A stretch of DNA of 7,818 bases from NCBI GenBank assembly GCA_964482055.1, contig CAYZVX010000100.1, positions 1 to 7,818 of the forward strand, written 5' to 3'. The position numbers and the translations under genes are program-made. Source of the stretch: G020354085 sp964482055 (GTDB lineage: Bacteria; Pseudomonadota; Gammaproteobacteria; Acidiferrobacterales; Sulfurifustaceae). The notes beneath the pieces are model-generated. The model was not told where the DNA came from. It did not search any database and saw nothing but the letters and a program-made list of their open reading frames with translations. Shown here in pieces: positions 1-7,154 of this stretch (positions are counted from its first letter, which is position 1; the number at the start of each line of letters is the position of its first letter).

Positions 1-329
1 CGGAGGCGCTCGCCGCCCTGCTGCGCGCCCCCTGGCCGGGCAACGTGCGCGAGCTCGAGAACGTGATCGAGCAGGCGGTCATCCTCTGCCCGCGCGAGGC
101 CGTGGAGATTCCGCTTGCCGTGTTTCCGGCGGCGCTCGGCGGGCAGGGCTGGCTCGGCGAGGGTGCCGCGGCCAGCGCTGGCGCGACGCTCGCCGAGGTC
201 GAGCGCCACTACATCGCGAGCGTTTTGCGCCAGACCGGCGGCAACAAGGCGCAGGCCGCGCGCATCCTCGGCATCGACTACAAGACGCTGCTGCGCAAGC
301 TCGCCGGTCAGGTCGCCGGCGAGCACTAA
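1..329 (+). CDS. Sigma-54-dependent transcriptional activator, NtrC family (3' end only)
   Basis: This is the C-terminal part of a bacterial enhancer-binding protein that drives RNA polymerase with sigma-54. The reading frame is open from base 3 and the gene begins before the window. The first residues contain WPGNVRELEN, the hallmark near the end of the sigma-54-interacting AAA+ domain. A short linker rich in Ala and Gly follows. The end is a Fis-type helix-turn-helix (about the last 45 residues), recognisable by EVERHYIASVLRQTGGNKAQ and AARILGIDYKTLLRKL. The stop is TAA at 327-329. The receiver or sensor domain is outside the window, so the signal is unknown. The HTH end looks like NtrC/AtoC/ZraR-type response regulators. 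A sigma-54-like promoter lies about 145 bp downstream, in front of the next gene, so that gene is the obvious candidate target (inference). Confidence 0.93.
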   Translation, partial: EALAALLRAPWPGNVRELENVIEQAVILCPREAVEIPLAVFPAALGGQGWLGEGAAASAGATLAEVERHYIASVLRQTGGNKAQAARILGIDYKTLLRKLAGQVAGEH

Positions 330-335
330 AGGATT

Positions 336-360
336 GCCCTGTGGCGAAATGCCATAGGGC
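336..360. promoter_or_regulatory. 25-bp dyad: candidate upstream activator site (or hairpin after the activator gene)
   Basis: Two 10-base arms, GCCCTGTGGC and GCCATAGGGC, flank the spacer GAAAT and pair at every position, with one G-T wobble. The dyad starts 7 bases after the activator stop codon. It could act as a transcript hairpin, but no T-run follows on the + strand, so an intrinsic terminator is poorly supported. It is centred about 150 bp upstream of the predicted start of the sigma-54 promoter at 472-488, a normal enhancer distance. Its core, TGTGGC-N5-GCCATA, has the geometry of an NtrC-family binding dyad. The enhancer reading is inference. Confidence 0.5.
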
Positions 361-374
361 GGGCTCGGCGCATG

Positions 375-407
375 GGGCGAAACGCCCGCCGCGCCGACTA
401 GGCGCGG
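375..407. other. Two small GC-rich hairpins in the regulatory gap
   Basis: GGGCG-AAA-CGCCC (375-387) and CCGCGCC-GACTA-GGCGCGG (389-407) are perfect short dyads lying side by side. No T-run follows either. They may add to termination of the activator transcript or may simply reflect GC-rich sequence. Confidence 0.3.
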
Positions 408-431
408 GCACCGGGCCAATGTCGTCGTCCG

Positions 432-444
432 CAATTCGCTGATT
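432..444 (-). promoter_or_regulatory. IHF-like binding site
   Basis: CAATTCGCTGATT matches the reverse complement of the IHF consensus (YAANNNNTTGATW) at 8 of 9 fixed positions; C439 is the mismatch. It sits between the upstream dyad (336-360) and the -24/-12 promoter (472-488). That is where IHF normally bends DNA to bring an enhancer-bound activator to sigma-54 polymerase. The motif is degenerate and a chance match is possible; position is the main support. Confidence 0.4.
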
Positions 445-471
445 GTGCGGCGTATCTCGCCGGCGCGGCCG

Positions 472-488
472 CTGGCACGGGTGCTGCT
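472..488 (+). promoter_or_regulatory. Sigma-54 (-24/-12) promoter for the beta-propeller gene
   Basis: CTGGCACGGGTGCTGCT fits the sigma-54 consensus YTGGCACG-N4-TTGCW at every fixed position except C484, where T is expected. The invariant GG (474-475) and GC (486-487) are exactly 12 bp apart, as required. Transcription would start near 499, about 75 bp before the ATG at 574. The gene just upstream encodes a sigma-54 activator, which strengthens the call. Confidence 0.68.
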
Positions 489-573
489 TTGCTGGCGGGC
501 GCCGCCGCGCGTAGGCGGCGCAGGCAGCACACCAATCGCAACCACACCACGACTTTCGAGGAGAGCCTCTGTT

Positions 574-1800
574 ATGAAAGCCTTTCGATCCGCCAGCACC
601 CTGCGCGCCGTGGTTGGCGCGACCGCGCTCGCCGCCGCCGCGGCGGTCGCGCACGCCGCCGTCACCTGGCCAGACCTGATGGTCCTGCTGCACGGCAGCG
701 GGCACGCCTACCTCGTCGATACCAAGACCGATGCGGTGGTGGCCGACCTCGAGACCGTCAAGGGCGGCACGCTCGGCAGCACCACGCCCGATGGCAAGAA
801 GGTCTACATCAGCGGCGCGGGCGAGGGACAGCGCCAGGTTGTGGTCGTCGACCTAGCGAAGAAGGCCGTTACCAGCCGCATCGAGACCGGCAACCGTCCC
901 AAGCACGGCGCCGTCAGCCCTGACGGCAAGTGGGTGGGCATCAACCATTGGAGCCTCGACAACGGCAAGCTGCGCGTGAGCTTCATCAACGCCGCCACTG
1001 ACAAGGTGGCAAAGGTGATCGAGCTCGCGGTCGCCGACCCGGCCTCCAAGGCGCTCGCCTCGATGCACAACGCCTGGAGCTACGATTCGTCGAAGTTCTT
1101 CACGCTCGACCGGATCAGCAACAAGCTCATCGTGATCAGCATGAAGGACTGGTCGGTGAAGTCCTTGCCGACCGAGAGCGTGCCGCACTATCCGGTGCCC
1201 TCGCCCGACGGCAAGGAGCTGTGGCTCGTGCTCGAGGGCGGCAAGCCCGGCATCGTGGTCTATGACCTCACGCAGGCCGCCATGCCGGTCAAGGCCAGGC
1301 TCGACATGCCGCTACAGGGTCAGGCGGCGGTCGAGGCGCACCACGGCAACTTCACGCAGGATGGCAAATACTTTCTTGCGCTCAACCGCGGTCCCGGCAA
1401 GTCGCTCACGGGCAACGAGGTCGCGGTGTTCGACACCGCCACCAAGAAGCTCGTCACCCGGCTCGAGACCAGGAGCAGCGGAATCGGCCACGCCTACAAC
1501 ACCCCGGACGGCAAGCGCGCGGTCATCACCAACTATGGCAACAACTGGATCAGCGTGATCGACCTCACGCAGATGAAAGTCATCAAGGAGATGCCGATCG
1601 GCACTGGGCGCATGGGCCACATCGCCTTTACCAAGGACGGCCGCTACGGCTATGTCTCGAACGACAAGGACGGTTCGCTCTACAAGCTCGACATGGCGAG
1701 CCTGACGGTGCTCGAGAAGATCAATACCCCGGGCGGACTGCCGGGCGCCGGCCAGGTGCTGAACGTCTGGACCAACGTGTTCGAGGAATTGCCGCGCTGA
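574..1800 (+). CDS. Exported cytochrome-d1-like / YncE-like beta-propeller protein
   Basis: A 408-residue protein of the YVTN/cytochrome-d1-type propeller group. Residues 1-28 form a Sec signal peptide: basic start, Ala-rich core, then AHA before A29, so the mature protein is probably periplasmic. At least six blades are marked by (S/T)xDG(K/R) turns at about residues 71, 115, 210, 261, 310 and 353. Most are preceded within a few residues by a histidine (H111, H205, H256/H257, H306, H349; also H165 in a blade with a weaker turn). There is no cysteine anywhere, so no covalent heme c and no disulfides. The ATG at 574 is chosen because an AGGAG-type ribosome site (557-565) lies about 10 bases upstream and the signal peptide begins there; the frame stays open upstream. 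Exact function is unknown. It could bind a metal or tetrapyrrole, or be a structural or partner-binding propeller. It is probably sigma-54 regulated. Confidence 0.85.
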   Translation: MKAFRSASTLRAVVGATALAAAAAVAHAAVTWPDLMVLLHGSGHAYLVDTKTDAVVADLETVKGGTLGSTTPDGKKVYISGAGEGQRQVVVVDLAKKAVTSRIETGNRPKHGAVSPDGKWVGINHWSLDNGKLRVSFINAATDKVAKVIELAVADPASKALASMHNAWSYDSSKFFTLDRISNKLIVISMKDWSVKSLPTESVPHYPVPSPDGKELWLVLEGGKPGIVVYDLTQAAMPVKARLDMPLQGQAAVEAHHGNFTQDGKYFLALNRGPGKSLTGNEVAVFDTATKKLVTRLETRSSGIGHAYNTPDGKRAVITNYGNNWISVIDLTQMKVIKEMPIGTGRMGHIAFTKDGRYGYVSNDKDGSLYKLDMASLTVLEKINTPGGLPGAGQVLNVWTNVFEELPR

Positions 1801-1808
1801 GGCCGGCG

Positions 1809-1834
1809 GCGGACCGCGCGCACGCGCGGTCCGC
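1809..1834. terminator. Bidirectional terminator-like dyad between convergent genes
   Basis: GCGGACCGCGCG and CGCGCGGTCCGC are perfect 12-base complements around CA (in practice an 11-bp stem with a 4-base loop). The dyad starts 8 bases after the propeller stop and ends 3 bases before the rtcB stop, so it can fold in both transcripts. No T-run flanks either side; termination may need Rho, or the hairpin may protect 3' ends. Confidence 0.6.
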
Positions 1835-1837
1835 GCC

Positions 1838-3268
1838 TCAGCCCTTCACGCACACGAGCGGCTCGAGCCGCGCCACCTTACGCGCCAGCCCCGCGACGTC
1901 GGCGGCGTCGACCACCGCGGAGACGTCCTTGTAGGCGCCCGGCGCTTCCTCGGCCACCCCGCGCGAGGAGGGGCTGCGGATGATGATGCCGCGCGCGGCG
2001 AGCTCATCAATCACCTGCCGGCCGCGCCAGGTGCGGTACGCTTGGTGGCGGCTCATGGCGCGGCCCGCGCCATGGCAGGCGGAGGCGAAGGAGCGCGCCT
2101 CGCCGTCTTTGGTGCCGACCAGCACGTAGGAAGCGGTGCCCATGGAGCCGCCAATCAGCACCGGCTGGCCAACCGCGCGCAGCGGCTCGGGGACGTCGGG
2201 ATGCCCGGGACCAAAGGCGCGCGTGGCGCCCTTGCGGTGCACGTAGAGCTTGCGCGGCTTGCCGTCGATGGCGTGCTCCTCGACCTTGCAGGTGTTGTGC
2301 GACACGTCGTAGAGCAGCGGCAGGCGCGCCTTCGGCAGGATATGCGCGAACGCCTCGCGCACCAGGTGCGTGATGATCTGGCGGTTGGCGAGCGCGCAGT
2401 TGATCGCCGCGCGCATCGCGCCCAGGTACTCCTCGCCGACCGGCGAGTTGATCGGCGCGCAGGCGAGCTCGCGGTCGGGCAGCACGATGCCGTACTGGCC
2501 GGCGGCGATCGCCATCTTGCGCAGGAAGTCGGTGCCGATCTGGTGACCGAGGCCGCGCGAGCCGCAATGGATGCTCACCACCACGTCGTTTTCCTTAAGG
2601 CCGAAGGCAGCCGCGGTCTCGGCGTCGTAGAGGCGCGCGACTTTCTGCACTTCGAGGTAGTGGTTGCCGCTCCCGAGCGTGCCCATCTCGTCGCGCTGGC
2701 GTTTCTTCGCGTGCGCGGAGACGTTGGCCGGCTTGGCGTGCCTCATCTGGCCGCGCTCCTCGATGCGCTCGAGGTCGGCGGCTGTGCCCCAGCCGTGCTC
2801 CACGGCCCACTTGGCGCCGCCGGCGAGCATGGCGTCCATCTGATCCTCGTTCAAATGGATAGCGCCGGTGGAACCGACGCCGGCGGGGATCTTGTGATAA
2901 AGGATATCGGCAAGCGCCTTTTGCACCGGCATCACCTCGTCGACGGTGAGGCCCGTGTGCAGGCAGCGCACGCCGCAGGAGATGTCGAAACCGACGCCGC
3001 CCGCCGATACCACGCCGCCCTGATCGGGATCGAAGGCGGCCACCCCGCCGATCGGAAAGCCGTAGCCCCAGTGCGCGTCCGGCATGGCGTAGGAGGCCTT
3101 GACGATCCCGGGCAGGGTGGCGACGTTGACCACCTGCTCGTAGACCTTCTGGTCCATCTCGCGCATCAGCGCCTCGGTCGCGTAAATGACGCCGGGCACG
3201 TGCATCGCGCCGTGCGGCTCGATTTCCCACTCGAATTCGGAGCGGCGTTTTACGAGAGACAGATCCAT
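1838..3268 (-). CDS. rtcB: RtcB RNA ligase, long archaeal-type form
   Basis: RtcB joins RNA ends carrying a 2',3'-cyclic phosphate or 3'-phosphate to 5'-OH ends, using GTP and Mn2+ through a covalent histidine-GMP intermediate. The protein has 476 residues, near the length of archaeal RtcB and longer than the E. coli enzyme (about 408). All active-site residues are visible: D95 and C98 in GVGFDISCGVRC, H203 in GSGNHYLEVQ, H234 in SIHCGSRGLGHQ, H324 in DVSHNTCKVEEH, and H399 (the predicted GMP attachment site) in ACHGAGRAMSR. It is the last gene of a - strand set, 97 bp after archease, which activates RtcB turnover in known systems. No clear ribosome-binding site precedes the ATG at 3268; the repeat cluster at 3276-3362 lies just upstream. 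Roles in tRNA splicing-like healing or rRNA/tRNA repair are possible. No rtcA is seen in the window. Confidence 0.96.
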   Translation of the reverse strand: MDLSLVKRRSEFEWEIEPHGAMHVPGVIYATEALMREMDQKVYEQVVNVATLPGIVKASYAMPDAHWGYGFPIGGVAAFDPDQGGVVSAGGVGFDISCGVRCLHTGLTVDEVMPVQKALADILYHKIPAGVGSTGAIHLNEDQMDAMLAGGAKWAVEHGWGTAADLERIEERGQMRHAKPANVSAHAKKRQRDEMGTLGSGNHYLEVQKVARLYDAETAAAFGLKENDVVVSIHCGSRGLGHQIGTDFLRKMAIAAGQYGIVLPDRELACAPINSPVGEEYLGAMRAAINCALANRQIITHLVREAFAHILPKARLPLLYDVSHNTCKVEEHAIDGKPRKLYVHRKGATRAFGPGHPDVPEPLRAVGQPVLIGGSMGTASYVLVGTKDGEARSFASACHGAGRAMSRHQAYRTWRGRQVIDELAARGIIIRSPSSRGVAEEAPGAYKDVSAVVDAADVAGLARKVARLEPLVCVKG

Positions 3269-3275
3269 ATCAAAT

Positions 3276-3362
3276 CAGTGAACAGTGCATAGTGAACAGT
3301 GAACGGTCAACCGATAGCGATCTGATGTTTACAGTCCACCGTTCACCGATTACCGCTTACCA
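3276..3362. repeat. Inverted cluster of degenerate heptamer repeats between archease and rtcB
   Basis: Five successive 7-mers on the left (3276-3310: CAGTGAA, CAGTGCA, TAGTGAA, CAGTGAA, CGGTCAA) face five on the right in opposite sense (3328-3362: TTTACAG, TCCACCG, TTCACCG, ATTACCG, CTTACCA), separated by 17 bases. The shared unit is roughly YRGTGAA and its complement. The two halves can form an imperfect stem, best in the inner and middle units. The cluster fills almost the whole gap between the archease stop and the rtcB start, and its base composition is far lower in G+C than the flanks. Confidence 0.8.
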
Positions 3363-3365
3363 TTT

Positions 3366-3803
3366 TCAAACGTCCACCACCGTCTGTGCTACCCACGCAC
3401 CATCTTCCTGTGCGACCCGCAGCGAGGTGTAGGTCGCGCCCTTGATCTCGACCGAGGGCTCGTGGCGGGCGATGTCGACCGGCTCGCCCCAGGCCTCACC
3501 GTGCAGCCGATTGCCCTCGAGGCGCACGGCGAAGCGACCGAACAGCCATTTGCGCGTCGCCATCTCGTAGATGAGGGCGTTCAACCAGTCGACCAAGAGC
3601 AACTCCAGGTCCGGCGCCTCGCAGTTCACCTCGATCGAATCGCGCGCCTGCACACCGGCAGGATCGGTAATGACGGCGGTCATGGCGAGCGCCGCCTGCT
3701 CGAAGGCCTGCGCCGGCGTCGCGCCAAAGCCGCGCACGCCGATGTCGGCGCCATGCGCGTAGTGCTCCCAGCGCGCCGTGCTGGGCTCAGGCGACGCGCG
3801 CAT
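3366..3803 (-). CDS. Archease, RtcB-activating protein
   Basis: Archease is a small protein that helps RtcB become guanylylated and turn over repeatedly. The frame gives 145 residues from the ATG at 3803, the usual size of the family. The N-terminal signature is WEHYAHGADIGVRGFG (D20 in the HGAD motif is a likely metal ligand). The C-terminal signature is VEIKGATYTSLRV followed by AQTVVDV, ending at the last residue, with acidic D144 near the end. The same frame is open to 3953, but that extension overlaps the preceding phosphoribosyltransferase gene deeply and is not archease-like. With the chosen start the overlap is 17 bp, which suggests translational coupling. The pairing with rtcB downstream makes the assignment firm. 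Confidence 0.93.
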   Translation of the reverse strand: MRASPEPSTARWEHYAHGADIGVRGFGATPAQAFEQAALAMTAVITDPAGVQARDSIEVNCEAPDLELLLVDWLNALIYEMATRKWLFGRFAVRLEGNRLHGEAWGEPVDIARHEPSVEIKGATYTSLRVAQEDGAWVAQTVVDV

Positions 3804-4494
3804 CGGCTTGCGCCGCGCGCAACAATTCGGCGGCGACCTCTTCCGGGACGTCCGACCACTCCTGGTAGGCGTCGGCCACGGCAAAACGCCGGCCTTCACG
3901 CACGTTGGCGCAGTAAAGCGCCTCGACCTCCAGCGCAACGAGCCGCGCCGCATCGGCGTGCGCAGTCGGCACGGCCGCGATCACGCGCCGCGCCCCATGG
4001 TTGCGCAAGGCCTCGACCGCCACCGCGAGCGTGTAGCCCGAGGCAAGCCCGTCGTCCACGACGATCACCGGCCGCTCGCCCAGCGGCGGCATCGGTGCGT
4101 TCGGGCGCAGGCGTTTGACCCGTTTGGCGACCTTGGCGCGCGTCGACGCGATACCGTTCGAGACGACCGATTCGCTGAGCGCGAGGTTCGCGATCAGCCC
4201 CTGGTTGAGCCGCACGGTGCCGTCGAACGCCACCGCGCCGTAGCCGGCCTCCGTGTTCCACGGCAGGGTGATCTTGCTGACTACCGCGACGTCGAGCGGC
4301 AGGCCGAGCTTTTGGGCCAGCACCGCGGCCGGCGGCACGCCCCCGGCCGGGATGGCCACAACCAGGGCATCGCTCGCACGAAACGCCTCGAGCATGCCGG
4401 CCAGCACCTCGCCGGCATGGGCCCGATCGCGAAACACGCGCGTTCGGTTGCGCAGTTGCGGTAGCTCAACGAGTCGTGCTGTCACCGCTCCCAT
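3787..4494 (-). CDS. Type I phosphoribosyltransferase family protein
   Basis: The protein has 235 residues from the ATG at 4494. Residues 21-60 (FRDRAHAGEVLAGML, then VVAIPAGGVPPAAVLA) and the PRPP-binding motif VIVVDDGLASGYT (143-155) mark the PRTase fold. The DDGL(A)SG version is typical of the uncharacterised PRTase group sometimes annotated 'putative phosphoribosyl transferase', rather than of named purine or pyrimidine salvage enzymes, so the acceptor base or other substrate is unknown. The region around KITLPWNTEAGYGAVAFDG (74-92) forms the loop or hood of this group. Start choice is uncertain: in-frame ATG at 4539 and GTG at 4578 would add 15 or 28 residues without recognisable similarity, and no start has a clear ribosome site. 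The 3' end overlaps the archease start by 17 bp. A PRPP-synthetase-like gene lies at the other end of the locus and could supply its substrate (inference). Confidence 0.85.
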   Translation of the reverse strand: MGAVTARLVELPQLRNRTRVFRDRAHAGEVLAGMLEAFRASDALVVAIPAGGVPPAAVLAQKLGLPLDVAVVSKITLPWNTEAGYGAVAFDGTVRLNQGLIANLALSESVVSNGIASTRAKVAKRVKRLRPNAPMPPLGERPVIVVDDGLASGYTLAVAVEALRNHGARRVIAAVPTAHADAARLVALEVEALYCANVREGRRFAVADAYQEWSDVPEEVAAELLRAAQADARVA

Positions 4495-4552
4495 GCTGGC
4501 ATCTAAACATGGTTCGTGGACCGCAGATTTGACGGGCATCAATGCCGCGGCT

Positions 4553-4566
4553 GCTTCGCGAGAAGC
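4553..4566. other. Small hairpin between the radical SAM and phosphoribosyltransferase genes
   Basis: GCTTC-GCGA-GAAGC (loop UCGC when read on the - strand transcript) lies about 22 bases after the radical SAM stop, in a 93-base spacer that has no other recognised element. There is no T-run. It may partially attenuate or process the transcript; it may also be inside the coding region if the longer PRTase start at 4578 is used. Confidence 0.25.
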
Positions 4567-4587
4567 GCCCCGCCGCACCTTGCGGGT

Positions 4588-5733
<1,146 letters not shown>

Positions 5734-5806
5734 ACGCCCGCAGGCCGCGCTTGAAAATACCCGCGTACAGGATCATTTTACTGCTGATTTCCGTGAGGTA
5801 ATCGTT
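5734..5806. promoter_or_regulatory. Divergent promoter region between the radical SAM and Memo genes
   Basis: This 73-bp gap separates two outward-reading gene sets and is AT-richer than its surroundings, so it must hold, or lie next to, both promoters. On the - strand TAAAAT (complement of 5775-5780) is a fair -10 about 42 bases before the ATG at 5733, without a good -35. On the + strand TTGAAA (5751-5756) is a possible -35 with a poor -10 near 5774. Exact promoters are not settled. GAGGT (5795-5799) is the ribosome site for the Memo gene. Confidence 0.45.
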
Positions 5807-6592
5807 ATGGCGAGCGTACGTCCCCCGGCCGTGGCCGGCATGTTCTATCCGGACGATCCGCGCGAGCTGCGCGCCATGTTGAGTGAATTTCTCAGCGCGG
5901 CCGCGCCGGCGGGCGCGGTGCCCAAAGCGATCATCGCCCCGCACGCCGGCTACATCTACTCCGGCCCGGTGGCGGCGAGCGTGTACGCACGGCTCAAGCC
6001 GGCGCGCGGCGTGATCAAGCGGGTGGTGCTGCTTGGACCGTCGCACCGCGTGCCGTTCGCGGGGCTGGCGCTTCCCAGCGCCACACGCTTCGCCACGCCA
6101 CTCGGCGAGATCACCGTGGATCAGGAGGCGGCCGAGCGCATCAAGACTCTGCCGCAGGTGAAGGTGCTCGACCGCGCGCATGCCGAGGAGCACAGCCTGG
6201 AGGTGCACCTGCCGTTTCTTCAGGAGGTCCTTGGCGAGTTCAAGCTCGTGCCGCTGGTGGTGGGCGAGGCGAGCGCGCAGGAGGTGGGCGAGGTGCTGGA
6301 GCGGCTGTGGGGCGGGCCGGAAACGCTGATCGTCGTGAGTTCGGACCTGTCGCACTACCACGACTACGCCACCGCCCGGCGCCTGGACGCCGCCACCTCC
6401 GAGGCGATCGAGCGGCTGCGCTACGAGGACATCGGCTACGAGGACGCCTGCGGCCGTGTGCCGGTGAGCGGGCTGCTCTATGTCGCGCGCCAGCGCGGAC
6501 TGCATGGCAAGACTGTCGACCTGCGCAATTCCGGCGATACCGCCGGTCCGCGCCACCAGGTCGTGGGGTATGGCGCCTATGTCTTTAATTGA
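5807..6592 (+). CDS. amrB: Memo-family protein (AmmeMemoRadiSam system protein B)
   Basis: A 261-residue protein of the MEMO1 family, which shares the fold of class III extradiol dioxygenases and has a His/His/Cys metal-type site. Family signatures in order are RPPAVAGMFYPDDP (5-18), APHAGYIYSGPVA (44-56, H46), LLGPSHRVPF (75-84, H80), EHSLEVHLPFLQ (128-139), VSSDLSHYHDY (177-187) and DACGRVPVSGLL (213-224, C215). H46, H80 and C215 correspond to the metal-site residues reported for human MEMO1, so the site looks intact. The start at 5807 is supported by GAGGT seven bases upstream and by the family N-terminus; the open frame further upstream overlaps the divergent gene and is discarded. The end overlaps the AMMECR1 gene by about 14 bases, which implies co-translation. 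Confidence 0.95.
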   Translation: MASVRPPAVAGMFYPDDPRELRAMLSEFLSAAAPAGAVPKAIIAPHAGYIYSGPVAASVYARLKPARGVIKRVVLLGPSHRVPFAGLALPSATRFATPLGEITVDQEAAERIKTLPQVKVLDRAHAEEHSLEVHLPFLQEVLGEFKLVPLVVGEASAQEVGEVLERLWGGPETLIVVSSDLSHYHDYATARRLDAATSEAIERLRYEDIGYEDACGRVPVSGLLYVARQRGLHGKTVDLRNSGDTAGPRHQVVGYGAYVFN

Positions 6593-7154
6593 GGATGCGT
6601 CGGGATTGTCGATGCCCGACCGGCAGGCGCTGCTGGAATATGCGCGGCACGCCATCGAACGGGGCCTCGTCGGCGAGCGCTTGAAGGTGCCGGTCAAAGA
6701 ATTCTCGGCCACGTTGCAGGCGCCGGGTGCGAGCTTTGTCACGCTCAAGATCGAGCGCGAGCTGCGCGGCTGCATCGGCACGCTCGAGGCGCAGCGCCCG
6801 CTCATCGCTGACGTGGTGAGCAATGCCTACGGCGCGGCGTTCCGCGACCCGCGTTTTCCGGCGCTCACGCGCGTCGAATTCCGCCTGCTCGACGTCCACA
6901 TCTCGGTGCTGAGCGAGCCGCAGCCGTTGGCCGTCGAGTCCGAGGCCGAGCTGCTCGCGCAGCTGCGCCCCGGCATCGATGGCCTGGTGCTGGAGGAGGG
7001 CTATCATCGCGGCACCTTCCTGCCGGCGGTGTGGGAGCAGCTGGCCGAGCCGCGCGAGTTCGTGCGCCACCTCAAGCGCAAGGCCGGGTTGCCGGCCGAT
7101 TACTGGTCGCCGGCGCTGCGCGTGAGCCGCTACACGGTCGTATCGGTGCCGTGA
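6579..7154 (+). CDS. amrA: AMMECR1-family protein (AmmeMemoRadiSam system protein A)
   Basis: A 191-residue protein of the AMMECR1 domain family, whose function is unknown. The invariant LRGCIGT motif is at 62-68; other signatures are AFRDPRFPALT (87-97), LDVHISVLSEP (104-114), GLVLEEGY (135-142) and GTFLPAVWEQL (145-155). The ATG at 6579 is chosen: it has GGGGT (6565-6569) nine bases upstream and overlaps the Memo stop by 14 bases. ATG at 6570 or 6612 is possible, since conserved sequence begins around MPDRQALLEYAR (12-23). In some genomes this domain is fused to Memo; here the genes are separate but overlapping. The stop TGA is embedded in the GTG start of the next gene (GTGA, 7151-7154). 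Confidence 0.94.
   Translation: MSLIEDASGLSMPDRQALLEYARHAIERGLVGERLKVPVKEFSATLQAPGASFVTLKIERELRGCIGTLEAQRPLIADVVSNAYGAAFRDPRFPALTRVEFRLLDVHISVLSEPQPLAVESEAELLAQLRPGIDGLVLEEGYHRGTFLPAVWEQLAEPREFVRHLKRKAGLPADYWSPALRVSRYTVVSVP

Noticed and set aside
1..329. Possible RtcR, the sigma-54 regulator of rtcBA
   Set aside because: The Fis-type HTH end (LGIDYKTLLRKL) resembles NtrC/AtoC-type regulators rather than RtcR. The gene is separated from rtcB by a convergent gene, and the sigma-54 promoter points at the propeller gene. The missing N-terminus prevents full exclusion.
445..573. N-terminal extension of the propeller protein
   Set aside because: It would bury the signal peptide behind 43 Arg-rich residues and include the sigma-54 promoter; the ribosome site and signal peptide support the ATG at 574.
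2042..3292. Long + strand open frame opposite rtcB
   Set aside because: It is antisense to a gene with all RtcB catalytic motifs. Its Arg/Ala/His/Val-rich composition is typical of GC-rich shadow frames and shows no recognisable domain.
3276..3362. CRISPR array
   Set aside because: The units are contiguous degenerate heptamers in inverted halves, without spacers or long direct repeats.
3804..3953. N-terminal extension of archease to 195 residues
   Set aside because: It lies inside the phosphoribosyltransferase coding region in another frame and is Arg/Pro-rich without similarity. The family length and signature fit a start at 3803.
4495..4587. Internal promoter before the phosphoribosyltransferase gene
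   Set aside because: No -35/-10 pair with acceptable spacing was found on the - strand; only weak AT-rich hexamers.
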